This document shows, piece after piece, positions 42,732 through 49,625 of a DNA stretch of 64,000 nucleotides. Source of the DNA: an uncultured Lysobacteraceae bacterium (lineage in GTDB: Bacteria; Pseudomonadota; Gammaproteobacteria; Xanthomonadales; Xanthomonadaceae); NCBI GenBank assembly GCA_902825775.1, contig CADECF010000011.1, positions 1-64,000 on the forward strand, in the 5' to 3' direction. Every line of letters starts with the position of its first letter. The first letter of the stretch is position 1. The notes below the pieces were generated by a model. That model was not told where the DNA came from and did not search any database. It worked only from the letters and a program-made list of their open reading frames with translations. A program made the translations under genes and the position numbers.

Positions 42732-43463
42732 CTAGCGGGCGCTTTTGTCCGGGAACGATACAGTGATCTCGCTGATCGCCAGCAGATCGCCCTGCCGGGG
42801 ATAGGTCGGGTCGTCGCTTGAAAATGCACTGTCGCCGATCGGATACGCACTTTCTGACGCAGCTGGCTCGTCGGAGGCTGGGGTCCCGAGCCGGAATCGG
42901 ATGACGGCTGCATCTTTGCGGGCCTCAAGCTTGCCGCCGTTTAGCGAGGCAACGCTTCCGCCGTAATCCCATTCCAGGCCATAAAACTTTATCGGCTTGC
43001 CGTTCAGCGCCACCACTTCCTTCAATGGCATGCCCATGCGTAGACCGTTGTCTAGTGTCCATTGCGTATCCGGCTCGACCACGCGGACCAAATTCAGGCC
43101 ACGCAACGCCGTTTCATCATCGAAATAAAGATAGGCGCGGCGCTGCGCGTCGTCTGGAAAGAGCACGGCGCCGCGCGACGTTTCGCCTTCGCCCCTCGGC
43201 ACTTGATCGATGCGTACGTTGTGCTTGCCGAACCGTTGCTCGAGCGCCGCCACATCCGTACCGGCTGAGAAATCGCCGGGCAGCGATAAGGCTTCACTCG
43301 CAGCCTGTATAGCCGACGGCTGCGTCTCAGCGGGGGCGGGTGGCGCAGCCGCGGTAGCTGGCGATGTCGCCGGCTTTTCCTGCGCAGGCGGCGCGGGCGA
43401 ATGCTCGCAAGCGCACAGCGCGAGCAGCATAGCGGCGCCTAGCATGAGGCGCAGCGTCGTCAC
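42732..43463 (-). CDS. Hypothetical lipoprotein (third of a lipoprotein trio)
   Basis: A 243-aa lipoprotein with lipobox LALCAC (cysteine at residue 19). A Pro/Ala-rich linker spans about residues 22-55. A globular part follows: VAALEQRFGKHNVRIDQVPRGEGE, RAYLYFDDETALRGLNLVRV and MGMPLKEVVALNGKPIKFYGLEWDYGG, the last resembling bacterial proteins that test alignment against a reference. I do not recognise a named family. It overlaps the preceding lipoprotein gene by four bases. Confidence 0.75.
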   Translation of the reverse strand: MTTLRLMLGAAMLLALCACEHSPAPPAQEKPATSPATAAAPPAPAETQPSAIQAASEALSLPGDFSAGTDVAALEQRFGKHNVRIDQVPRGEGETSRGAVLFPDDAQRRAYLYFDDETALRGLNLVRVVEPDTQWTLDNGLRMGMPLKEVVALNGKPIKFYGLEWDYGGSVASLNGGKLEARKDAAVIRFRLGTPASDEPAASESAYPIGDSAFSSDDPTYPRQGDLLAISEITVSFPDKSAR

Positions 43464-44197
43464 GGTTTCACTTCCCTAATGTCGGCAGAACCAATCCGCC
43501 AAGCGCGTTGCTCGGCGCTGGCGCCATCGACCACGGCGCGGCGCAAGACATAGGCGCCGACGTATTTGCGCACGCTGCCATCGTTGCGGGTGGCGCTGAT
43601 CGCCACCGGCACTTCGATATAACGCGAGCCTGCGGCGGCATCGACTTGGCCCGGCGGCTGGATCTCGACGTCGACCCTGGCGGTTTCGCCGAATCCCGCC
43701 GCGAACTGCTCCGGTGTCTGGCCGCTGCTGCGGCCGCCATCGGACCACAACGAATAGGCGCGGGCAAAGCTGCGGCTGTTGATCGAAGCGTAATAGTCGC
43801 GGACCACGGCCAGCGCATCCTCGGGCGTCGGTTCCGCCGGCGCGCTCGGCTCGGTAGCGCCGTCGACCGGTTCTGAGGTTTCGGCGCCGCCCGGCAACAG
43901 GCCGGTTTCCGGATTGGAAGCATCGAGCTCGCCATCGATCACGATCGGCGTTTCCGGCGGCGGCGGTGCGCCGGTGACCGGCGCGGCATTGCCCGGACCG
44001 GGCTCGTCCGGCATGCCGGTGACCGAACCCGAGGCGCGTGCCGGCGCCGGCAATCCTTTTTCGTTCGTTTCGCCTGGCTGCGCGGTGTCCTTGTCGCTTT
44101 TCCCGCATGCGGACAGCATCGTTGCCGATAGCAACAGGCCTGCGAGCAACAATGCGGCACGATGGCCGTGTCTCGCGTTCGTAGAGATCCCGTTCAT
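43460..44197 (-). CDS. Hypothetical lipoprotein
   Basis: A 245-aa lipoprotein: signal ATMLSAC (cysteine at about residue 31), a long Pro/Gly/Glu-rich disordered linker (about 32-128), then a compact domain from PEDALAVVRDYYASINSRSF to the end, which resembles NTF2-like or SH3-like small folds. Overlaps both neighbours by four bases, so it is translated in series with them. Function unknown. Confidence 0.75.
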   Translation of the reverse strand: MNGISTNARHGHRAALLLAGLLLSATMLSACGKSDKDTAQPGETNEKGLPAPARASGSVTGMPDEPGPGNAAPVTGAPPPPETPIVIDGELDASNPETGLLPGGAETSEPVDGATEPSAPAEPTPEDALAVVRDYYASINSRSFARAYSLWSDGGRSSGQTPEQFAAGFGETARVDVEIQPPGQVDAAAGSRYIEVPVAISATRNDGSVRKYVGAYVLRRAVVDGASAEQRAWRIGSADIREVKP

Positions 44198-44751
44198 TGC
44201 AGGCGAACCACTACGCGGCCGTTATCGATGTCGACGGCGCCGATGCGTTTGCCGGCGGGCAATTTTTCGAGGAGATCCGGTTCGAGCCGGTACACCGGCT
44301 CGCTGCGCGCGTATTCGGCCAACAGGCTGTTGACGATGCCGCGCGCGCCGCCTTTCAGCAGCGAGCCCGCGCCGGGCAGGTCGAACTGCAGCAGTTCCGG
44401 ATCGGCCAGATGCAGACCCTGCGTGGCGGCGTCGTAGCGCAGGCCGCTGCTCAGCGAGAGATGGCCGTTCGGCTTGCCCTGTCCGCCCAACGCGCCGATG
44501 CCCATGTCGAATTCCAGCCGCAGACGATGCTCGCCCGGCGGTAGCGACAGCCGCGGATTGGCCAACGTGACCGACACCAGCCCGCCGAGCTTGTCGAAAT
44601 CGCGCGGGAAGCGCTGATCCAGATAACGTTGCAACTGCGGCGCGCCGAAGGATACTTGGTCGTTGAGCCAAGCCGACATCGCGCCGATCGTCGAACAAGC
44701 GGCGAGCGCGGTCGCGATGAAAACGGCGAAGACAATGCGATTGCGGTGCAT
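44194..44751 (-). CDS. DUF1439 lipoprotein
   Basis: A 185-aa lipoprotein: lipobox ALAAC at about residue 18. It matches the DUF1439 pattern: LQRYLDQRFPRDFDKLGGLVSVTLANPRLSLPPGEHRLRL. Such proteins are predicted to bind lipids, with an amphipathic beta fold. I use ATG 44749-44751 because a seven-residue longer frame weakens the signal peptide. Its stop overlaps the next gene. Confidence 0.8.
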   Translation of the reverse strand: MHRNRIVFAVFIATALAACSTIGAMSAWLNDQVSFGAPQLQRYLDQRFPRDFDKLGGLVSVTLANPRLSLPPGEHRLRLEFDMGIGALGGQGKPNGHLSLSSGLRYDAATQGLHLADPELLQFDLPGAGSLLKGGARGIVNSLLAEYARSEPVYRLEPDLLEKLPAGKRIGAVDIDNGRVVVRLQ

Positions 44752-44810
44752 GCGGGGCTCCGTGGCTGGCATGCAGCCTACGCGGCGGCGGTGAACGGAC
44801 GGTTAGCGGT

Positions 44811-45233
44811 TCAGAGTACGGTGCGGCGCGGTTGCAGATAAGCGATCAGCAGACCCAGCATCAGGAAACGGACCGTGTCGAGCGCCACCTGCTTGACCAC
44901 CAATGCGCCCGGTATCGGCTGGATCGCGTAATAGATCAGATGCAACGGCACGGCGGCGAGCAACGCGATCGCCAGGCCGAAGCGCAGGCCCTGGGCCGCG
45001 GTCGATCGGCCTTCCGAAAAACCGAAGCGGTACAGCCAGGTCATGACGAAGCCGATCAGCAAGTCGGCCACGATCAGCCATCCGAAATAAGGCTCCTGTT
45101 GCTCGGGCGTGCGCAGCAGCGTGCCGTACAGCGGCGCGTAGTCGGCAGCCAATAGACCGCCGTGCACGGCGTACCCGGTCAGCAGGGTCGCCACCGACAT
45201 CGCCAATCCGCAGATCCAGAAACGCTTGTCCAT
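44811..45233 (-). CDS. Small four-helix membrane protein
   Basis: A 140-aa protein with four hydrophobic helices: residues about 5-27, 48-68, 84-104 and 113-133 (MDKRFWICGLAMSVATLLTG, WLIVADLLIGFVMTWLYRFG, ...). The pattern resembles bacterial DUF1761-like or DUF4149-like proteins but I cannot name it. Single gene between the M23 peptidase and DUF1439 genes. Confidence 0.65.
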   Translation of the reverse strand: MDKRFWICGLAMSVATLLTGYAVHGGLLAADYAPLYGTLLRTPEQQEPYFGWLIVADLLIGFVMTWLYRFGFSEGRSTAAQGLRFGLAIALLAAVPLHLIYYAIQPIPGALVVKQVALDTVRFLMLGLLIAYLQPRRTVL

Positions 45234-45303
45234 GTGGGTTCCAGGAGTCGTGGCCGCGCTTGCATCGAATGTTACTCGATGCGGCCGATCCTGGCGCCGG
45301 CCG

Positions 45304-45852
45304 TCATCGTCCGGAAGCGGCCGTCGCGGCGGCTTGCAGCAACGGCAGCGGATCGTAGGCGCCGTCGCGGCCGTAGATGCCGTAATGCAGATGCGGCGGA
45401 GTGCCGCGCGCATTGCCGGTGTCGCCGACGCTGCCGATCCTGTCGCCCGCATGGACGACGTCGCCGACGGCCAGACCCGGCATCCAGTCCTGCAGATGGG
45501 CGTAGTAATGCCGTTCGTGCGCCGGGCCGAGTATCCAGACCTGGCGTCCGCCCAGGCCGCCCTCGCGGACGGATACGACCAGCCCGGGTGTGGTGCTGAC
45601 GATAGCCGTACCGCGCTTGGCGAAGATGTCGACGCCCGCATGCCGGCGATCGGCGCCGCGCGGCGCGCCGAACGTATCGGCGATGCGTCGCGCTTCGACG
45701 CCGTCGACCGGGCTCGGCAGCGCCACCGGCGGCGGCAGGCGCGACAGCTCCCACCACGTACGCGGCTGCAGCATGAAGGGTTGCCGCCACGACCACAGCG
45801 CTGCGACCGTCAGCAACAGCAGTGCGCCTGCGGTCTTGAGCAAAGCCTTCAT
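45304..45852 (-). CDS. M23 family metallopeptidase, membrane-anchored
   Basis: A 182-aa LytM-like peptidase. A signal anchor spans residues 5-22. Zinc motifs are RRHAGVDIFAKRGT (first His and Asp), HYYAHLQDW and the H-x-H of PPHLHYGIY. All required residues are present, so it should be an active peptidoglycan endopeptidase rather than an EnvC-type activator. It follows the DUF533 gene by 13 bases. Confidence 0.9.
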   Translation of the reverse strand: MKALLKTAGALLLLTVAALWSWRQPFMLQPRTWWELSRLPPPVALPSPVDGVEARRIADTFGAPRGADRRHAGVDIFAKRGTAIVSTTPGLVVSVREGGLGGRQVWILGPAHERHYYAHLQDWMPGLAVGDVVHAGDRIGSVGDTGNARGTPPHLHYGIYGRDGAYDPLPLLQAAATAASGR

Positions 45853-45865
45853 CGCAGGTTCCCGA

Positions 45866-46573
45866 TCAGCCGGTGGCGTCGCGAACCTGTCGCTCGAGTT
45901 GGGCCTTCAACCCGTCGTCCAGCTTCAGTTGGCGCGCCAGTTCGTCCAGATAGGCGCGTTCCATGAAGCTCTGTTCGTCTGCGGCGAGCACGCTGGCCAG
46001 GTACATTTCGGACGCCATTTCCGGAGTGGCGGCGGCGCGCGCGACTTCGGCCGGGTCGAGCGGGCGCTGCAGTTCGTCGCTGAGCCATTGGCGTAATTGC
46101 GGATCGTCGTCGATACGGCTGAATTCGCCCTCGATCACCGCACGCTCGCGCTCGTCGACATGGCCGTCGGCCTTGGCGGCGGCCACCAATGCCTTGAGGA
46201 TAGCCTGGCTGTGCAGTTCGGCTTCGGGCGCCGGCAAACGATCGACGGTGCGCGGCTCGGCGGGCGATGCGCCTTCCTGCTGTCGCTTGTAGTCGCCATA
46301 AGCCTTGTAGGCCATGACGCCCAGCGCGGCCAGACCGCCGTAAGTCGCCAGTTTGCGCGTAGTGCGGTTCCTGCCCAGCAGCAGGCCTAATGCACCGCCG
46401 GCGAGTGCGCCTTTGCCGAAGTCCGCGTTGAGCAGGCCTTTGTCGCCCGATGCCGGAGTGGAATGCGATGGCGATGTGCGCGCGCCACCGCCGAGCAGGC
46501 CGTCCAATGCGCCGTTGCCCAATCCTTGTTGCGCGGTTTTCAGGAGTTGATCGAGGAAACCCTGTGTCTTCAT
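45866..46573 (-). CDS. DUF533 / TerB-like inner-membrane protein
   Basis: A 235-aa protein. The glycine-rich N-terminal part leads into a hydrophobic segment (GALAGGALGLLLG and LATYGGLAALGVMAYKAYGDY, about 55-95). The C-terminal TerB-like helical domain starts at about 115 (ILKALVAAAKADGHVDERERAVIEGE) with acidic metal-binding-type residues. It matches DUF533 (YebE). Forms a pair with the M23 peptidase. Confidence 0.85.
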   Translation of the reverse strand: MKTQGFLDQLLKTAQQGLGNGALDGLLGGGARTSPSHSTPASGDKGLLNADFGKGALAGGALGLLLGRNRTTRKLATYGGLAALGVMAYKAYGDYKRQQEGASPAEPRTVDRLPAPEAELHSQAILKALVAAAKADGHVDERERAVIEGEFSRIDDDPQLRQWLSDELQRPLDPAEVARAAATPEMASEMYLASVLAADEQSFMERAYLDELARQLKLDDGLKAQLERQVRDATG

Positions 46574-46658
46574 GCGTGCTCCGTCTCGGCTCGTTTAGTT
46601 ACGAGTATGGGCGAAGCCTGTTGTCTTCAAGCAGTACGCGAAATGCAAGCGGAGCGGT

Positions 46659-47297
46659 TCAAGTCCGTTGCTGCAATGCAAGCCGCAGGCCCAGGCCGAC
46701 GAAGACGGTGCCGATCAGTTTTTGCCGCCAGCGCGCGAAGCGCGCATTGCCCGACAGCCTGTGGCCGAAGCGGCCGATGGCGAAAGCCAATACGCAGCTG
46801 TGACTGAAACCGATCAGCGACAGCATGACGCCCAGCAGCAGGAACTGCAGCCATACCAGGCCGCGTTCCGGATGCACGAATTGCGGCAGGAAAGCGAGGA
46901 AGAACACCGCGACCTTGGGATTGAGTATGCCGGTCAGCACCGAACGGCGGTAGACGTGACGGCCGTTCGCGGATTCCGTTGCGGAGATCGCCGCTTCGGC
47001 AGCCTGCTTCTCGCGCCAAGCCTTGATGCCCAACCACACCAGATAAGCCGCGCCCGCGTATTTGAGCGCTTCGAAGGCCATCGCCGAAGCCGCCAGCAAT
47101 GCGGATAAGCCCAGACCTGCGGCGAGCGCGTGGATCAGCGTGGCCGTTTCGAGCCCAAGCCCGGCTTGCAAGCCGCGACGCGTTCCGCCGGCGACGGTTT
47201 GCGCGACGATCCAGGCGGTACCCGGTCCCGGAATCAATACCAGCACGGCAGCCGCCGCGAGGTAGGCGAGCAGGGTGGGGATGTCGAACAGGGACAT
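46659..47297 (-). CDS. LysE/RhtB family amino-acid exporter
   Basis: A 212-aa six-helix transporter. Family motif at the N-terminus is LVLIPGPGTAWIVAQTVAGG, followed by GLGLETATLIHALAAGLGLSALL, and GILNPKVAVFFLAFLPQFV. Substrate is not predictable from sequence. Single gene with divergent or unrelated neighbours. Confidence 0.9.
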   Translation of the reverse strand: MSLFDIPTLLAYLAAAAVLVLIPGPGTAWIVAQTVAGGTRRGLQAGLGLETATLIHALAAGLGLSALLAASAMAFEALKYAGAAYLVWLGIKAWREKQAAEAAISATESANGRHVYRRSVLTGILNPKVAVFFLAFLPQFVHPERGLVWLQFLLLGVMLSLIGFSHSCVLAFAIGRFGHRLSGNARFARWRQKLIGTVFVGLGLRLALQQRT

Positions 47298-47383
47298 GGC
47301 GGGGCTATCGGCAGGGCGGACGTGTCAGCCTAGCGCGTCATGCGCGCGCATGGGTGCGCCGGTGCGTTGCGCGACGGGCGGCA

Positions 47384-47411
47384 ACGTATCCGCACGGTCG
47401 GCCGTGCGGAT
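47384..47411. repeat. 12-bp perfect hairpin near the LysE and glycine-rich genes
   Basis: GTATCCGCACGG and its complement surround a TCGG loop. There is no T-tract, so it may be a processing or weak termination structure after the minus-strand 98-aa gene. Confidence 0.55.
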
Positions 47412-47428
47412 ACGGTCATTCCATGATT

Positions 47429-47725
47429 TTACGCAGGACGTTTTGCGGCGTTCTTGGCCATGCCTACGATCGCGGTGAGCACAGCGCCGGCTACGCCGCC
47501 GCCGACCAGTTGTCCCGCCAACGCGCCCACATCGAAACCCGCGGATTGCGCAGTGTTGGCCAGGAAACCCAATTGCTGCATCAACGCACCGCCGCCGACG
47601 CCGCCGATCAGGCCGACGATGGTGTTGCCCATCGTGCCCAGGCCTTTCTCCTTCATCGCTTTCCCCGTGGCGCCGCCACCTACCGCACCTGCGACCGCAT
47701 TCACAAGCAGACCGACGATATCCAT
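47429..47725 (-). CDS. Small glycine-rich membrane protein
   Basis: A 98-aa protein dominated by Gly/Ala helices: MDIVGLLVNAVAGAVGGGAT, GNTIVGLIGGVGGGALMQQLG, VGALAGQLVGGGVAGAVLTAIVGM. It looks like a DNA-independent membrane-integrity or GlsB-like protein. A GGGAG ribosome site precedes ATG 47723-47725. Not recognised as a named family. Confidence 0.75.
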   Translation of the reverse strand: MDIVGLLVNAVAGAVGGGATGKAMKEKGLGTMGNTIVGLIGGVGGGALMQQLGFLANTAQSAGFDVGALAGQLVGGGVAGAVLTAIVGMAKNAAKRPA

Positions 47726-47837
47726 CGCTACTCCCGCTGAGTTGATGAGGTGTCGTCGCGGCTCCCGAGCCCCTGGAGATGGCGACCGGGCGATCATGGA
47801 CCTGTTCAGTTTGAATTGCATGCCGCATCGCGGCGAG

Positions 47838-48167
47838 CTAGCGAGGCTTCCTGCGCGGTGGAATCCAGTGCCAGCACGCCAGCGTCAAGGCCGCAAAAGC
47901 GCTGTAGGCGGCGACGAAGGCCCACCACGGCGCTTCGAAAAAGATCAGCCGCGACAGCCAGTGTTCGATGAAGGACTCGGCGTAGGCCGTTTGCCCGGCG
48001 CGAATGCGCAACGCTCGTTCCCAAACAGTGAGCGGGCATAGTTGCCCGAGCCAGGCTTGCAACGCGATGAACAGCATCAGCGCCAGGTGCGCGATGCGGA
48101 AACGGAAATTACGGGCCCAGCGCCAACCGCGCCAGGCGCCGATCAGGATCGCGGCTTGGCCGATCAC
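47838..48167 (-). CDS. DUF2784 membrane protein, start unresolved
   Basis: The C-terminal 109 aa from a GTG at 48165-48167 match DUF2784 (AWRGWRWARNFRFRIAHLAL, AWLGQLCPLTVWE). The same frame continues upstream to about 48257 with a plausible first helix (AFFADAILALHVGIVAFVVIGQ), as the family expects, but this stretch has no ATG, GTG or TTG before a TGA. Either a rare start codon is used, the sequence has a frameshift, or the gene has lost its start. Confidence 0.6.
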   Translation of the reverse strand: MIGQAAILIGAWRGWRWARNFRFRIAHLALMLFIALQAWLGQLCPLTVWERALRIRAGQTAYAESFIEHWLSRLIFFEAPWWAFVAAYSAFAALTLACWHWIPPRRKPR

Positions 48168-48298
48168 TACGAAGGCGACGATACCGACATGCAGCGCCAG
48201 GATGGCGTCGGCGAAAAATGCGGCTAGCGCTGGAGAGAGCGCGTCGATAACGCGCGGTCAGTGCAACGGCCGGCATGCGTGTCGGCCGGAAACCGCAC

Positions 48299-48320
48299 GG
48301 AACGGCATGACTGCCGTTCC
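48299..48320 (-). terminator. Hairpin downstream of the HU gene
   Basis: GGAACGGCA and its complement around a four-base loop, about 20 bases past the HU stop. It lacks a long U-tract, so it is a weak or Rho-assisted terminator candidate. Confidence 0.5.
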
Positions 48321-48339
48321 GGCGGAAATGGCATTGCGA

Positions 48340-48726
48340 TCAGGCGGCAGCGTCTTTCAGCTTCTTCAGCGGACGGACCTTGACCTTGACCGAAGCCGGC
48401 TTGGCAGCGAACCACTGCTCTTCGCCGGTGAAGGGGTTCTTGCCCTTGCGCTTCGGCTTGGCGGCAACCGCCACCGAAGTCACCTTGAACAGGCCCGGCA
48501 GGGTGAAGGAGCCAGCGCCCTTCTTGCTGATCGAACCGGCGATCGCCGATTCCAGCGAAGCCAGCACGGCTTTGACGTCCTTGGCCAGCACGCCGCTCGC
48601 TTCGGCGATGTGTGACACCAGGCCGGACTTGCTCAGCGCTTCCTTGATCGGCTTAGCCGGGCCTGCCTTGGCAGCGGCCTTCTTCGGAGCGGCTTTCTTA
48701 GCGGCTTTTTTCGCACTCTTTGCCAT
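48340..48726 (-). CDS. HU-family DNA-binding protein with a lysine/alanine-rich tail
   Basis: A 128-aa HU-like protein. The first 30 residues form a histone-H1-like tail of repeated Lys-Ala pairs (AKSAKKAAKKAAPKKAAAK). The HU fold follows: IKEALSKSGLVSHIAEASGVLAKDVKAVLASLE, with GAGSFTLPGLFKVTSVAVAA. The arm has KPKRKGKNPFTGEEQWFAAKPA. N-terminal extended HU is typical of Xanthomonadaceae. It has its own promoter at 48783-48811. Confidence 0.93.
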   Translation of the reverse strand: MAKSAKKAAKKAAPKKAAAKAGPAKPIKEALSKSGLVSHIAEASGVLAKDVKAVLASLESAIAGSISKKGAGSFTLPGLFKVTSVAVAAKPKRKGKNPFTGEEQWFAAKPASVKVKVRPLKKLKDAAA

Positions 48727-48782
48727 AGTTATCCTGTCGATACTCTTGGTTGGTTGTCTGGGCCGACCTAGCCGGCAAGCGA

Positions 48783-48811
48783 AATGTAGGGCATGCGCAG
48801 CGCCACGCCAA
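48783..48811 (-). promoter_or_regulatory. Sigma-70 promoter of the HU gene
   Basis: On the minus strand TTGGCG (48806-48811) and TACATT (48783-48788) are spaced by 17 bases. The 5' leader is about 50 bases, with an AGGA ribosome site before ATG 48724-48726. Confidence 0.75.
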
Positions 48812-48891
48812 GCCTTTTTTTCAGGTGTTTGAAAGAAATCGATGGACGGGGATGCCGAGAATGCACGGCGATCATGCCATCGCGGCATCTC

Positions 48892-48922
48892 GTAGCCCGG
48901 GTGGAACGAAGCGATACCCGGG
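48892..48922. repeat. Family B REP (left flank of the RAYT gene)
   Basis: GTAGCCCGGGTGGAACGAAG then CGATACCCGGG. It differs from the right-flank copy by a few bases (AACGAAG against AGCGCAG). It lies immediately downstream of the RAYT stop codon. Confidence 0.88.
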
Positions 48923-48946
48923 GGTTTTTCCCCGTAGAAACAGCGC

Positions 48947-49471
48947 TTACTCGCCCTTCTTGCGACACGACTCGAAATCGCCGGCCCAGTCTTTCGGCAG
49001 GTTTCCATCTCTGCAGAAACGATGGAACGAGGAGTATGGCCAGTCCGAAACGCGGTCGGCCAAGCCATGCTTCACCGGGTTGAAATGGATGTAATCGATA
49101 TGGCGCGACAGATCCGTCTCGTCGCGGATCGCGTGTTCCCAGAATCGGGGCTGCCAGATGGTACGTTCGTTGCGACGTCTGCGGCCAGCGCCGACTCCGC
49201 CAGCGATGAGTGCGGCGGTGAACTGGGTCTTGATCAGTCTCCAGCGCATCGAATAAGCGGCATCGTCATCCGGCAACGTCCACAGACAGTGCAGGTGATC
49301 AGGCAGGATCACGATCGCATCGGTTTGGAAAGGGTGGCGCTTCCGCACGGAGGCATATGCCTGGCGAAGGCTTTGGATGTGTTCGGTTAGCAGGCGCTGC
49401 GAGCGATCACTCAACGTCAGAGTGAAGAAGTACGTGCCACCAGGGATGCGTTGTCGGCGATAGAGGACCAT
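48947..49471 (-). CDS. REP-associated tyrosine transposase (RAYT, TnpA-REP)
   Basis: A 174-aa Y1 transposase domain protein. It begins MVLYRRQRIPGGTYFFTLTL, the RAYT start. The HUH motif is H59-L-H61 (LPDHLHCLWTLP) and the catalytic tyrosine is Y127 in HIDYIHFNPVKHG. RAYTs nick GTAG-headed REP palindromes and spread them. The gene is flanked by two or three such repeats, the classic REPtron layout. The ATG at 49469-49471 has GGAGG only two bases upstream, so an earlier in-frame start (about 49507) is possible. Confidence 0.93.
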   Translation of the reverse strand: MVLYRRQRIPGGTYFFTLTLSDRSQRLLTEHIQSLRQAYASVRKRHPFQTDAIVILPDHLHCLWTLPDDDAAYSMRWRLIKTQFTAALIAGGVGAGRRRRNERTIWQPRFWEHAIRDETDLSRHIDYIHFNPVKHGLADRVSDWPYSSFHRFCRDGNLPKDWAGDFESCRKKGE

Positions 49472-49534
49472 GCCTCCAATTTGCCGATCGGCATGCCGAC
49501 ACGGCATCGGAATATGACCGATTGCCATGTCGGT

Positions 49535-49566
49535 GTAGCCCGGGTGGAGCGCAGCGATACCCGGGG
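49535..49566. repeat. Family B REP (right flank of the RAYT gene, first copy)
   Basis: GTAGCCCGGGTGGAGCGCAG then CGATACCCGGGG. It lies about 65 bases upstream of the RAYT start, in the same orientation as the left-flank copy. Confidence 0.9.
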
Positions 49567-49590
49567 ACGCCATCTATGAGTGTCGAAAAG

Positions 49591-49624
49591 CCCCGGGTAT
49601 CGCCTTCGGCTCCACCCGGGCTAC
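49591..49624. repeat. Family B REP (right flank, inverted copy next to the EF-G-like gene)
   Basis: CCCCGGGTATCGCCTTCGGC then TCCACCCGGGCTAC, the reverse complement of the 49535 copy, so the two form an inverted pair. Its GTAG end is one base from the stop codon of the EF-G-like gene, exactly as in the DUF3108 gene at 12387. Confidence 0.9.
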
Positions 49625-49625
49625 G

